Assembly (NCBI RefSeq): GCF_900100305.1
Contig: NZ_FNEY01000005.1
Span: 62,001-126,000, forward strand
Origin: Paracidovorax citrulli
Lineage (GTDB): Bacteria > Pseudomonadota > Gammaproteobacteria > Burkholderiales > Burkholderiaceae_C
Length of the DNA stretch: 64,000 bases
Reading direction: 5' to 3'
Shown here one piece after another: positions 44,051-52,208 of this stretch. The notes beneath the pieces were generated by a model. It saw nothing but the letters and a program-made list of their open reading frames with translations. It was not told where the DNA came from and did no database searches. The position numbers and the translations under genes are program-made. Each line of letters begins with the position of its first letter. Position 1 is the first letter of the stretch.

Positions 44051-46506
44051 CACGCGGCTCCCTGCACCAGGGGAGCCGCGTCAGGCGGCACGGCAGCGTC
44101 CGGCGCCATGGCGGCCGTTTCGGCATCGCTGCCCGCGCCCCTTGCGAGGCGCGCCGCGTTGGCCACCACCAGCAGCGAGCTGAGCGCCATCCCCAGGCCC
44201 GCGAGCCAGGCCGGCATCCAGCCCGCCACCGCGAGCGGCACGCACAGCGCGTTGTAGGCAGCGGCCCAGGCCAGGTTCTGGCGCACCACGCGCAGCGTGC
44301 GCCGCGCGAGCCGCACGCTGCGCTCGACCATCGCGAGCTGCTCGCCCATCACCACGAAATCCGAACGCGACCGCGCGAGCGGCACGGCCCGGCCGAACGC
44401 GAACGACACGTGCGCGCCCGCGAGCACCGGCCCGTCGTTGAGGCCGTCGCCCACCATCGCCACGTGCCGGCCGGCGGCCTGCAGCGCGCGCATGTGGTCG
44501 AGCTTGCCCTGCGGGGCGCAGCCGCCCCGCGCTACCTCGATGCCCGCGCCCGCGGCCACGCGCGCCACGGCATCGTCGCGGTCGCCGGAAAGCAACTCGA
44601 CCGCGAGGCCCGCGCCACGCAGCCGGACGATCACGCCGGCCGCATCGGACCGCAGATCCTCGCGCCAGCCGAAGCGAGCGATCTCGGCGGGCCAGCCGGC
44701 GGGGGACGCTGCGCCCCCCCGGTCCCCGGCACTGCCGTGCAGCGGCTGCGCGCACAACGCCAGTTGCTGGGCGTCCACAGGGACGCTGTCCGCCGCACGG
44801 CCGAGCCGCACCACCGCGGGCGCGAGCCGGCCTTCGCCGTCGTCCACGCGGGCGACGAGGCCCTGCCCCGCCACCTCGCGCACGTCGCTCACGCGCCAGC
44901 GCGCGGCGGCGCCCTGCCCTTGAGGCCCGGCCGCCTCCACCAGCGCGCGCGACAGCGGATGCAGCGAGTGCCGCGCCAACGCCGCCGCCAGGGCCAGCGC
45001 ATCGGCCGGCTCGAAGCCCGGCGCCGGATGCACGCCGGCAATGCGGACACCGTCCCGCGTGAGCGTGCCGGTCTTGTCGAACACGACCGTGTCCACGGCA
45101 GCCAGGGTTTCCAGTGCCTGCAGATTGCGCACCAGCACGCCCTGCCGGGCCAGCGCGCCCGCCGCCGTGAGCATCGCCACCGGCGTGGCGAGGGAGAGCG
45201 CGCACGGGCACGTCACGATGAGCACCGCCACCGCGACCATGAGCGCATGCTCGGGGTCCGCCCTCCACCACCACGCGGCGGCCAGGCCCGCAGCCAGCAG
45301 CACGCCCACCAGGAACGGCCGCGCGATGCGGTCGGCCAGTTGCGCCAGCCGAGGTTTCTGCGCGGACGCCGCCTCCATCAGCGCGACGATCTCGGCGAAA
45401 CGCGTATCGCCTCCGACGCGCTCCACGCGCACCTCCACAGGCGCGCTCAGGTTGTAGCTGCCGGCCGTGACGGCCGCGCCTTCCGCGCGCGGCAGCGGAG
45501 TCGATTCCCCCGTGAGCAGGGCTTCGTCCACCTGCGTGCTGCCGCGGTCGATGCGGCCGTCGGCCGGGAAGGCCTCGCCCGGCAGGACGCGGACCACGTC
45601 GCCCGCCGCCAGCCGGCGCACGCCCACGCGCGTGAAGGTGCCGTCGGCACCACGGCGCTCCACGCTGTCGGGCAGGCGGTTCATCACCGCCTCCAGCGCG
45701 CCCGCCGTGCGGTCGCGCAGCCGCATCTCCAGCCAGCGTCCCGTGAGCAGGAAGAACACGAACATGGTCAGCGAGTCGTAATAGACCTCGCGCCCGAAGG
45801 GACCGGCCGGGTCGAAGGTGCCTGCCGTGCTCACCACGAAAGTGATGCCCATGCCCAGCGCCACCGGCAGGTCCATGCTCACGCGGCGCTGCCGCAGGTC
45901 GCGCAGCGCGCTGGAGAAGAATGGGCCGCACGAAAAGATCATCATCGGCAGCGTGATGACCCACGAGGCCCAGCGCAGCAACCGCTCCATCTCGGCCGTG
46001 AGGTCTCCCGGCTGCGCCACGTACGCGGGCCACGCGTACATCATCACCTGCATCATGCAAAAGCCCGCCACCAGCCAGCGCCACAGGGCGCGGCGGCCCT
46101 CGCGGCGGCGCTGCTCCCGCGCCAGCGCGTCCATCGCCGGCAGGGCGGGGTAGCCGGCGCGGGCCACCGCGGCGAACCAGCGTGAGGGCCGGACGACGCC
46201 CGCGTCCCAGACCACGCGGGCGCGGTGCGTGGCGGCGCTCACCTCGGCCTGCAGCACGCCGGGCACGGCACGCAACGCATCCTCGATGGTCAGCGCGCAG
46301 GCCGCGCAATGCATGCCCTGCAACACGACATGGGAATCCCAGACACCCTGCGCCGGACCGGTGGCGGAGGCATGCGGACGGCCAAACGATGGCCATTCCT
46401 GCGGATCGTCCAGCAACGCGTCCCCGTCCACGGATGGGCTGCCGGGCAGTGCCTCCCTGTCGATGGCGGAACTGGCGGCAGGCGACTCGGAGGGATCGGA
46501 AAGCAT
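44050..46506 (-). CDS. ccoI: Copper-transporting P1B-type ATPase CcoI (cbb3 assembly)
   Basis: An 818-residue heavy-metal P-type ATPase. It has an N-terminal metal-binding domain with GMHCAACALTIEDAL, eight membrane segments, the TGES phosphatase loop (LLTGESTPL), the transmembrane CPC motif (TCPCALSLATPVAML), the phosphorylation site FDKTGTLT and the hinge VGDGLNDGPVL. It exports copper for cbb3 oxidase biogenesis. The start MLSDPSESPA was chosen because the longer form begins inside an Fnr box. It is co-directional with ccoS. Confidence 0.96.
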   Translation of the reverse strand: MLSDPSESPAASSAIDREALPGSPSVDGDALLDDPQEWPSFGRPHASATGPAQGVWDSHVVLQGMHCAACALTIEDALRAVPGVLQAEVSAATHRARVVWDAGVVRPSRWFAAVARAGYPALPAMDALAREQRRREGRRALWRWLVAGFCMMQVMMYAWPAYVAQPGDLTAEMERLLRWASWVITLPMMIFSCGPFFSSALRDLRQRRVSMDLPVALGMGITFVVSTAGTFDPAGPFGREVYYDSLTMFVFFLLTGRWLEMRLRDRTAGALEAVMNRLPDSVERRGADGTFTRVGVRRLAAGDVVRVLPGEAFPADGRIDRGSTQVDEALLTGESTPLPRAEGAAVTAGSYNLSAPVEVRVERVGGDTRFAEIVALMEAASAQKPRLAQLADRIARPFLVGVLLAAGLAAAWWWRADPEHALMVAVAVLIVTCPCALSLATPVAMLTAAGALARQGVLVRNLQALETLAAVDTVVFDKTGTLTRDGVRIAGVHPAPGFEPADALALAAALARHSLHPLSRALVEAAGPQGQGAAARWRVSDVREVAGQGLVARVDDGEGRLAPAVVRLGRAADSVPVDAQQLALCAQPLHGSAGDRGGAASPAGWPAEIARFGWREDLRSDAAGVIVRLRGAGLAVELLSGDRDDAVARVAAGAGIEVARGGCAPQGKLDHMRALQAAGRHVAMVGDGLNDGPVLAGAHVSFAFGRAVPLARSRSDFVVMGEQLAMVERSVRLARRTLRVVRQNLAWAAAYNALCVPLAVAGWMPAWLAGLGMALSSLLVVANAARLARGAGSDAETAAMAPDAAVPPDAAPLVQGAA

Positions 46507-46541
46507 GGCCCCGAGGCTATGCGCCCACCCCCCAGGGCACA

Positions 46542-46555
46542 TTGACCTGGATCAA
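46542..46555 (-). promoter_or_regulatory. Fnr box of ccoI-ccoS
   Basis: TTGACCTGGATCAA matches the Fnr/Anr consensus. It lies 36 bases before the ccoI start codon, a close but usable distance for a class II activator site. Confidence 0.78.
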
Positions 46556-46575
46556 GACGCGAAGGACGGGGTGGC

Positions 46576-47352
46576 TCAGGCGCTGTCGTCGTCCGAGGAA
46601 AGGGTGGCGGACAGGGCCAGGCCCCTGAGCTCCTTCACGGTCCCCACGCTTTTGTCGGGATCACCGGTACACACTGCGGGCGGGTCGGTGATGTGCAGGG
46701 CCCCGGATTCCTCGACCAGGAACTGCAGATCGTCCACCACGGTCCGGGTGTGCCGGAGTGTGGCGATGTTGGTGTCGCAATCGTCCACGGTCAGGGTGGT
46801 GAGATACCTCTCCGAGGGCACGGCTCCGCCGGAGGCCACGATGTCCGCGGAGTTCTTCGCCGCCGGCAGATAGGCCTGCTCGATGCCGACCAGGCGCCCC
46901 ACCCGCACCAGCGAATACACCGCCACGGTCCGGAACCCGCGGGCCTTCAGTTCCAGCAGTGCCGCCACCTCCCGTTGCGCGTGGGACAGCGGTGTATCGA
47001 AATGCCCGATCGCCTCCCGGCGCACGAGCGCGACGCAGGCACCGGGCCGGCTCCGCAGCCTGTAGACATCCTTCTGGCTGCCACTGCCGATCTTTTCCCC
47101 CAGCTCCGCCGGCGACAGCTCGGCCGGTCCCGGCTGCAGGGTATGGAGCCCCGCAAGCCCGGGGCCGGCCGGTGGTGCCGGATCCGCTGCGGATGCCCGC
47201 CTGGCGGCGCGTGGCGCCAGCCCGGCCAGATGGGGGTTGCCGGGCATGGGCGTGCCCGCGCGCGGGGAACCAGTCGATGATGCACCTTCCCCGGAGACTG
47301 CAGTCCGCCGTTCCGGGGAAGGGCTGCGGAGGGCATTCAGGTCACGGAACAC
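46576..47352 (-). CDS. Minimal kinase-like candidate type III effector (HopBF1-like)
   Basis: A 258-residue protein. Residues 1-80 are Ser/Pro/Ala/Arg-rich, as expected of a type III secretion signal. The rest resembles a reduced protein kinase: glycine loop KIGSGSQKDVYRL (87-99), strand ACVALVRRE in which the usual lysine appears to be replaced, helix AQREVAALLELKARGF, hinge-like VGIEQAYLP, and a catalytic/metal segment VVDDLQFLV (D207/D208) to HITDPP (D223). There is no room for a full C-lobe. HopBF1, a compact effector kinase, has this plan, but the assignment is by eye. The GTG start at 47352 has an AGGA element upstream and lies after the predicted transcription start. A PIP box lies at 47415-47439. 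Confidence 0.7.
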   Translation of the reverse strand: MFRDLNALRSPSPERRTAVSGEGASSTGSPRAGTPMPGNPHLAGLAPRAARRASAADPAPPAGPGLAGLHTLQPGPAELSPAELGEKIGSGSQKDVYRLRSRPGACVALVRREAIGHFDTPLSHAQREVAALLELKARGFRTVAVYSLVRVGRLVGIEQAYLPAAKNSADIVASGGAVPSERYLTTLTVDDCDTNIATLRHTRTVVDDLQFLVEESGALHITDPPAVCTGDPDKSVGTVKELRGLALSATLSSDDDSA

Positions 47353-47377
47353 GGAAGGAATTCCTGGAAAAACGCCG

Positions 47378-47439
47378 ATGCTCGGAGGACTTTCATCGCC
47401 ACGCCGCCCTGCAGGCGAACCCGCATTGCGCCAGGCGAA
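47378..47439 (-). promoter_or_regulatory. PIP box and -10-like element of the kinase-like effector
   Basis: On the minus strand TTCGC (47439-47435), 15 bases, TTCGC (47419-47415) is a perfect PIP box. GAGCAT at 47383-47378 lies 31 bases downstream as a -10. The GTG start is about 26 bases beyond. Confidence 0.82.
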
Positions 47440-47494
47440 GCGCCCTGGCTGCAGCCCTGCCGGCCGACGCAGGAACGCGCCGCACCAAGCTGCA

Positions 47495-47536
47495 TTGACG
47501 CGCATCAAGACAGGAAGGCGCCCACCCACCTATCCT
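47495..47536 (+). promoter_or_regulatory. Fnr box and -10 element of the universal stress gene
   Basis: TTGACGCGCATCAA at 47495-47508 matches the Fnr consensus. TATCCT at 47531-47536 puts the start of transcription near 47543, which leaves the box centred close to -41.5, the classic class II activator position. Confidence 0.8.
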
Positions 47537-47606
47537 GCAGCAGAGTCATCACCACGCGCTCCCGCCAGCCCGGCATCGGCGCACTCATCCAGAGGAGGGA
47601 ACAACG

Positions 47607-48053
47607 ATGTCCTACCGCCGCATCCTCATCGCCACCGACGGCTCCGACCTGTCCGCCAAGGCCGTCGAGCACGGGCTGTCCCTGGCCCGGCTCTCGGGCG
47701 GCCGCGTGGTCGCGCTCAAGGTCGTGCCGCGCTACCCGCGCAGCTACTTCGAGGGCGGCTCGCCGGTGGATGCCGCCGAGGCGCGGCGCATCGAGAGCCA
47801 GTGGGCCACCAACGCCCAGGCGCTGGTGGACGGCATCCGGCAGCTGGGCGATGCCCAGGGGGTGAAGGTCAAGCCCGTGGTGACCAAGTCGGACCTCGTC
47901 GCCGAGGCGATCATCGCCGCGGCCACCAAGCACGACTGCGACCTCGTCGTGATGGCCTCGCACGGCCGCAAGGGCATCAAGCGCCTGCTGCTGGGCAGCG
48001 AGACCCAGCACGTGCTCACGCACTCGAAGGTGCCCGTGCTCGTGCTGCGCTGA
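47607..48053 (+). CDS. Universal stress protein (UspA family)
   Basis: A 148-residue protein: YRRILIATDGSDLSAKAVEH at the start, a middle with many charged helices, and the ATP-binding signature G-x2-G-x9-GS in MASHGRKGIKRLLLGSETQ followed by VPVLVLR. It may bind ATP and act in survival under stress. The upstream Fnr box suggests that it is induced at low oxygen. A GGAGG element precedes the ATG (AGAGGAGGGAACAACG). Confidence 0.93.
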   Translation: MSYRRILIATDGSDLSAKAVEHGLSLARLSGGRVVALKVVPRYPRSYFEGGSPVDAAEARRIESQWATNAQALVDGIRQLGDAQGVKVKPVVTKSDLVAEAIIAAATKHDCDLVVMASHGRKGIKRLLLGSETQHVLTHSKVPVLVLR

Positions 48054-48274
48054 AGTGGTGCGGCCGGCCGGTGGCCGGCAAACGCTGCCCCATACCGAAG
48101 ACTTTCCCCACCAGGAAGAGTCAGAACGTGTAACGCTATGGCGGAGATCACATTGCCCCGCTAAGTGGCTGGAAGTGCGGGTGTCAACGCCGCAGGCGGC
48201 CCTTTGGTGGAGCAACCCGCATGGGACGGCCATTCCATAGTGTTAGCGCCAAACGACGCTCCTGCATGGATTGC

Positions 48275-48335
48275 TTCGCGTGCATGTATCGCGCTTCCGA
48301 TCGTCTCGGGTCCATTTTTCGGTTGCTGAGAGGAT
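48275..48335 (+). promoter_or_regulatory. Imperfect PIP box with a -10-like element upstream of the Fic gene
   Basis: TTCGC (48275-48279), 15 bases, TTCCG (48295-48299): the second half-site has one mismatch to the PIP box. GAGGAT at 48330-48335 is 30 bases downstream. The gene-free interval 48054-48364 contains nothing else that I can identify. Confidence 0.5.
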
Positions 48336-48364
48336 GGATGCAGTGAACGCATACAGACACAGCC

Positions 48365-49303
48365 ATGCCAAGTCCCACCGTAGGTAGCAGAAAGTCATCG
48401 TCTTTCCATACGCTCTCCTCCACCAGACAAACCACGCACCCGACGCCCTCCGCAAACCGCAAGACAAACCGCCATACGACACCTGAGGGACTGCAAGGCG
48501 CACCTGCCCGCCCAGTTTCGGTCCGGGGCCAAATGCAGCCCCGGACCGAGATCCGGCGGCTGAGTCAGCACGGCACACTTGCCCATGCCTCAGAGCAGAT
48601 GGCGCGCGAGGTCCTGGCAAGCATCCCGCTCGGGCGTCTCAAGAGCGAGCTTTCTTCCGAATTGCTGCATGTCGTGCATTCGGTCGCATACGCACCCGAC
48701 GACAGGTTTGGCACCCTCAAGGGCAAGCTGTCCTTCGACTACGCACTGGCACTGGTCCGCGGCAAGCATCGCATCGAGCCTGCCCAGATTCGCCAGTCCT
48801 GGGCCGCTGCCCCCGCCGGGTTGGCCCTGAGAACATATGACTCTTCGGAAATTGCCAAGATTCGGCAGCATGGGGCTTCATTCATGGCCCTTCCTTGGCC
48901 AACCTTATCCACTGTATCCGGTAGATCCCAGACGGGGAAAACCGTCTTTCGACCGGCAAACCAGATACCCGCGGATCTGAACAAACTCTGCGACGAAGTC
49001 AAGAAAATGCTTCGCCAACCCAGGCACGGCGGTGCCCTGGAGGGCGCCTTGGTGGCGGCCCACTTCAAGCAAAACTTCATTGCCATCCACCCCTACATGG
49101 ATGGAAACGGACGCGTGAGCAGGCTGATGGCCGAACGCATCCTCCACGAATTCGGACTTCCTGCTCCAGACTGGAGCCAAGGGAATTTCGATCTGAATCT
49201 CGGCGTGGAAGACGCCGCGCTACTGATATTGCAGCACCTTCCGAAGGCGCCGGCAAACCCCGCGGCGCCCGGATACGCCACGGTGGCCCATCTCCCATCC
49301 TGA
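48365..49303 (+). CDS. Fic-domain protein, candidate type III effector
   Basis: A 312-residue protein. The first 60 residues are Ser/Thr/Arg/Pro-rich and disordered, typical of a secretion signal. The Fic core is HPYMDGNGRVSR (242-253), with the catalytic His, the Gly-Asn-Gly loop and the Arg needed for AMP or UMP transfer, preceded by helix EGALVAAHFKQNFIAI. No inhibitory (S/T)xxxE(G/N) motif was recognised. Base composition is lower in GC than the neighbours, suggesting horizontal gain. No clear ribosome-binding site precedes the ATG. An imperfect PIP box lies 66-90 bases upstream. Confidence 0.75.
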   Translation: MPSPTVGSRKSSSFHTLSSTRQTTHPTPSANRKTNRHTTPEGLQGAPARPVSVRGQMQPRTEIRRLSQHGTLAHASEQMAREVLASIPLGRLKSELSSELLHVVHSVAYAPDDRFGTLKGKLSFDYALALVRGKHRIEPAQIRQSWAAAPAGLALRTYDSSEIAKIRQHGASFMALPWPTLSTVSGRSQTGKTVFRPANQIPADLNKLCDEVKKMLRQPRHGGALEGALVAAHFKQNFIAIHPYMDGNGRVSRLMAERILHEFGLPAPDWSQGNFDLNLGVEDAALLILQHLPKAPANPAAPGYATVAHLPS

Positions 49304-49416
49304 CTTTTCAGCCAGGTGGTTGCAGCCGGTGACCAGACGGCATGACAAAGCCGGATCCATCGGCGACCCAGGAATAAGCCGCAGGCACGAACAAATGGCT
49401 GCATCGGGTGCCAGCG

Positions 49417-51036
49417 TCAGCCGAACAGCCCCTTGTACTGCTCGCGCAGCAGGTTCTTCTGCACCTTGCCCATGGTATTGCGCGGCAGCTCGGCGGCCAC
49501 GAAGCAGCGCTTCGGAATCTTGAAGTTCGCCAGGCGCGCCTTGAGCTGCGCGATGATCGCCTCGCCATCGGGCTGCGCGCCGGGCTTGCCGATCACCACC
49601 GCCACGCCCACCTCGCCGAAGTCGGGGTGCGGCACGCCCACCAGCGCGCTCTCGGCCACGCCGGGCATCTCGTTGATGAAGCCTTCGATCTCGGCCGGAT
49701 AGACGTTGTAGCCGCCGGAGATGATGAGGTCCTTGCTGCGCCCCACGGTGTGGACATAGCCCCGCGCATCGACCTTGCCCACGTCGCCCGTCTTGAACCA
49801 GCGGCCGCCCTGCGCGTCAACGGCGAACTCCTCCTTCGTCTTCTCCGGCATGCGCCAGTAGCCCTGGAACACGTTCGGGCCCTGCACCTGGATGTGGCCG
49901 ATCTCGTCGGTGGCCACCGGCTGCCCGGCGTCGTCCACCACGCGCAGGCCCACGCCCGGCAGCGGGAAGCCCACGGTGCCTCCGCGGCGCTCCTCCTGCC
50001 CGCCGTGGCGCGGGTCGGCCGCGTACGGATTGCTGGTGAGCATGATGGTCTCGCTCATTCCATAGCGCTCCAGGATGGTGTGGCCCGTGCGTTCCTGCCA
50101 CTCCTTGAACGTCTCGATCAGCAGCGGCGCGGAGCCGGCCACGAACAGGCGCATGCGGGCCGTGCACTCGCGGTTCAGCGCGGGCTCGGCCAGCAGCCGC
50201 ACGTAGAGCGTGGGCACGCCCATGAACACCGTGGCTCGCGGCATCGCGGCGATCACGGCCTTCGGGTCGAACTTCGCGAACCAGACCATCGGGCTGCCGT
50301 TGATGAGCGCCCCGTGGATCGCCACGAACAGGCCGTGGACATGGAAGATCGGCAGCGCGTGGATCAGCACGTCGCCGGGCTTCCAGCCCCAGTAGTCCTT
50401 GAGCACCAGTGCGTTCGACAGCAGGTTGCCGTGCGTGAGCATCGCGCCCTTGCTGCGGCCCGTGGTGCCGCTGGTGTAGAGGATGGCGGCGAGGTCATCC
50501 GCCGACCGTGCCACCGGCTCGTGCACGCTGGAATGGTGCGTCGCGCGCTCGAGCAGCGTGCCCGTGCGGTCGTCGCCGAGCGTGAACACGTGCGCCGTAC
50601 CGGCCGTAAAGGCCAGCTTGGAGACCCAGCCGAAATTCGCCGGCGTGCAGACCACCACCGCCGGCTCGGCATTGCCGATGAAGTATTCGATCTCCGCGCT
50701 CTGGTAGGCGGTGTTCAGCGGCAGGAACACGAAACCGGCGCGCAGTGTCGCGAGGTACAGCAGCATGGCCTCGACCGACTTCTCCACCTGCACCGCGATG
50801 CGGCTGCCCTCGGGCAGCTTCAGCGAGGCGAACAGGTTGGCGATGCGCGCGCTGGCGTGCTCCAGGTCCGCCCAGCTGTAGTGCAGGGGCAGCCCCTCGG
50901 GCGACGTGGCCTCCACGGCGATGCCGTCCAGGTCCGCCGGGAAGGCGGCGCGCAGGGCGCTGTAGAGGTTCTGGTGGCCGGCGGACGGTGCGGGCTCCGG
51001 TGCGGGGGAAGACGGTGCGAGCGGTTGGGAAGACAT
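49417..51036 (-). CDS. matB: Malonyl-CoA synthetase (acyl-CoA synthetase family)
   Basis: A 539-residue adenylate-forming enzyme. Core motifs are ILYTSGTTGRSKGAMLTHGN (A3), ERYGMSETIMLTSNPY (A5), FKTGDVGKVDARGYVHTVGR (A7-A8) and the C-terminal lysine in NTMGKVQKNLLREQY (A10). The match to malonate-activating MatB is supported by its neighbours: a malonyl-CoA decarboxylase, a GntR regulator and a solute-binding protein. It converts malonate, ATP and CoA to malonyl-CoA. Confidence 0.9.
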   Translation of the reverse strand: MSSQPLAPSSPAPEPAPSAGHQNLYSALRAAFPADLDGIAVEATSPEGLPLHYSWADLEHASARIANLFASLKLPEGSRIAVQVEKSVEAMLLYLATLRAGFVFLPLNTAYQSAEIEYFIGNAEPAVVVCTPANFGWVSKLAFTAGTAHVFTLGDDRTGTLLERATHHSSVHEPVARSADDLAAILYTSGTTGRSKGAMLTHGNLLSNALVLKDYWGWKPGDVLIHALPIFHVHGLFVAIHGALINGSPMVWFAKFDPKAVIAAMPRATVFMGVPTLYVRLLAEPALNRECTARMRLFVAGSAPLLIETFKEWQERTGHTILERYGMSETIMLTSNPYAADPRHGGQEERRGGTVGFPLPGVGLRVVDDAGQPVATDEIGHIQVQGPNVFQGYWRMPEKTKEEFAVDAQGGRWFKTGDVGKVDARGYVHTVGRSKDLIISGGYNVYPAEIEGFINEMPGVAESALVGVPHPDFGEVGVAVVIGKPGAQPDGEAIIAQLKARLANFKIPKRCFVAAELPRNTMGKVQKNLLREQYKGLFG

Positions 51037-51121
51037 GGTGATGAGCAAATGGATGGACGAATGAAAACTGGGAAACGGCGAACTCGGATGGATGCCGGAA
51101 GAAGATGAAGGAATGCGTGAC

Positions 51122-51916
51122 TCAGAACCGAGGTGTCCGCTTTTCCAGGAAAGCGGAGATGCCTTCGCGGTGCTCCGCGCCGGCCGCGTAGGCATACGGA
51201 TCGGAAACGGCCTGCGGAGCGCCGCCGGCAGCCTGCCGGCACGCGCGCAGCGTCTGCTTGTTGAGCCGCGCCGCCTCGGGTGCCAGCGCCGCGATGCGCT
51301 CCGCGCTCGCCCACGCCTGCGCGGCCAGTCCGTCGTCCGCCACCACGGCCGCCAGGAAACCCTGCGCGGCCAGCGGCCCCGCGCCGAACGTGGCGGCCTC
51401 CAGCAGCATGCGGCGGGCCAGGCCATCGCCCACGGCCTGCGCCACCAGCGCGGCCTCGCGCGGCGCCATCGGGAACCCCAGCCGCGCGATCGGTGCGCCG
51501 AAGCGCGCGGATACCGCCGCGAACCGCACGTCGCAGCAGGCCGCGATCTCCATCCCGGCGCCCATGCAGGCACCACGGATCACGGCGACGACCGGCACGT
51601 CGCACGCCAGCATCGCCGACAGCCCGCCCCACACATCGTGCTCGTGGAAGTCGCGCAGGCTCCCGGGATCGAACCGGAACGCCGGGTATTCGGAGATATC
51701 GCCCCCCGCGCAGAAGGCATCGCCCTCCCCCTCGATGAGCACGCAGCGCGCGTCCTCGCGGGCCTGGATGCCCTCGAACACCTCCCGCAACTGCCGCCAC
51801 ATCGCCCGCGACATGGCATTGAGCCGCCCCGGATGCCGCAACGTGACACGCACGATGCCACGCCCTTCCTGCGCACCCCCTTGCGGCCAGACCACCCCGA
51901 CCTCACCACCCGCCAT
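51122..51916 (-). CDS. Enoyl-CoA hydratase/isomerase-family protein
   Basis: A 264-residue crotonase-fold protein. It has GEGDAFCAGGDISEYPAFRF (first oxyanion segment), VAVIRGACMGAGMEIAACCD (second oxyanion segment and glycine loop) and a final region FLEKRTPRF, which resembles the crotonase terminus. The catalytic Glu pair of hydratases is not clearly present, so it may perform another crotonase reaction. It is co-directional between matB and the solute-binding gene, which ties it to malonate use. Confidence 0.88.
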   Translation of the reverse strand: MAGGEVGVVWPQGGAQEGRGIVRVTLRHPGRLNAMSRAMWRQLREVFEGIQAREDARCVLIEGEGDAFCAGGDISEYPAFRFDPGSLRDFHEHDVWGGLSAMLACDVPVVAVIRGACMGAGMEIAACCDVRFAAVSARFGAPIARLGFPMAPREAALVAQAVGDGLARRMLLEAATFGAGPLAAQGFLAAVVADDGLAAQAWASAERIAALAPEAARLNKQTLRACRQAAGGAPQAVSDPYAYAAGAEHREGISAFLEKRTPRF

Positions 51917-52075
51917 TCCACGGCCCCCTGTTCAACAAAAGTTCATCTGCTCACCCGACCATCGCCACGCCGACAAATGCCGGAATCCACGCAATGCCAC
52001 CCGATCGAGAGGCCGCGGAGCAGGCCAATGCGAGCAGACGCCGTGGAACCGGCTCCGCCGGGCCACAGGCGTCGT

Positions 52076-52206
52076 CCCCCCTTCCGCGCGCAGCGCGAGA
52101 AAGGGGCTGAGGGCCGCGGCTCCGAGCCTGCCTGCGCAGGCTTGGACGTGCCCGAAGGGCTGCCGTCTCTGGCGGCTGCATGGAAGGCGCGCAGCGCCTC
52201 AGGGGG
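52076..52206. repeat. Dispersed palindromic intergenic repeat, full-length copy
   Basis: An element of about 130 bases. One end is CCCCCCTTCCGCGCGCAGCGCGAG with an internal stem, and the other end is GGAAGGCGCGCAGCGCC followed by TCAGGGGGG. The middle carries CCTGCCTGCGCAGGC, a further stem. The second end reappears at 38154-38176. It lies between two co-directional genes and may act as an mRNA-stabilising or terminating structure. Confidence 0.65.
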
Positions 52207-52208
52207 GT

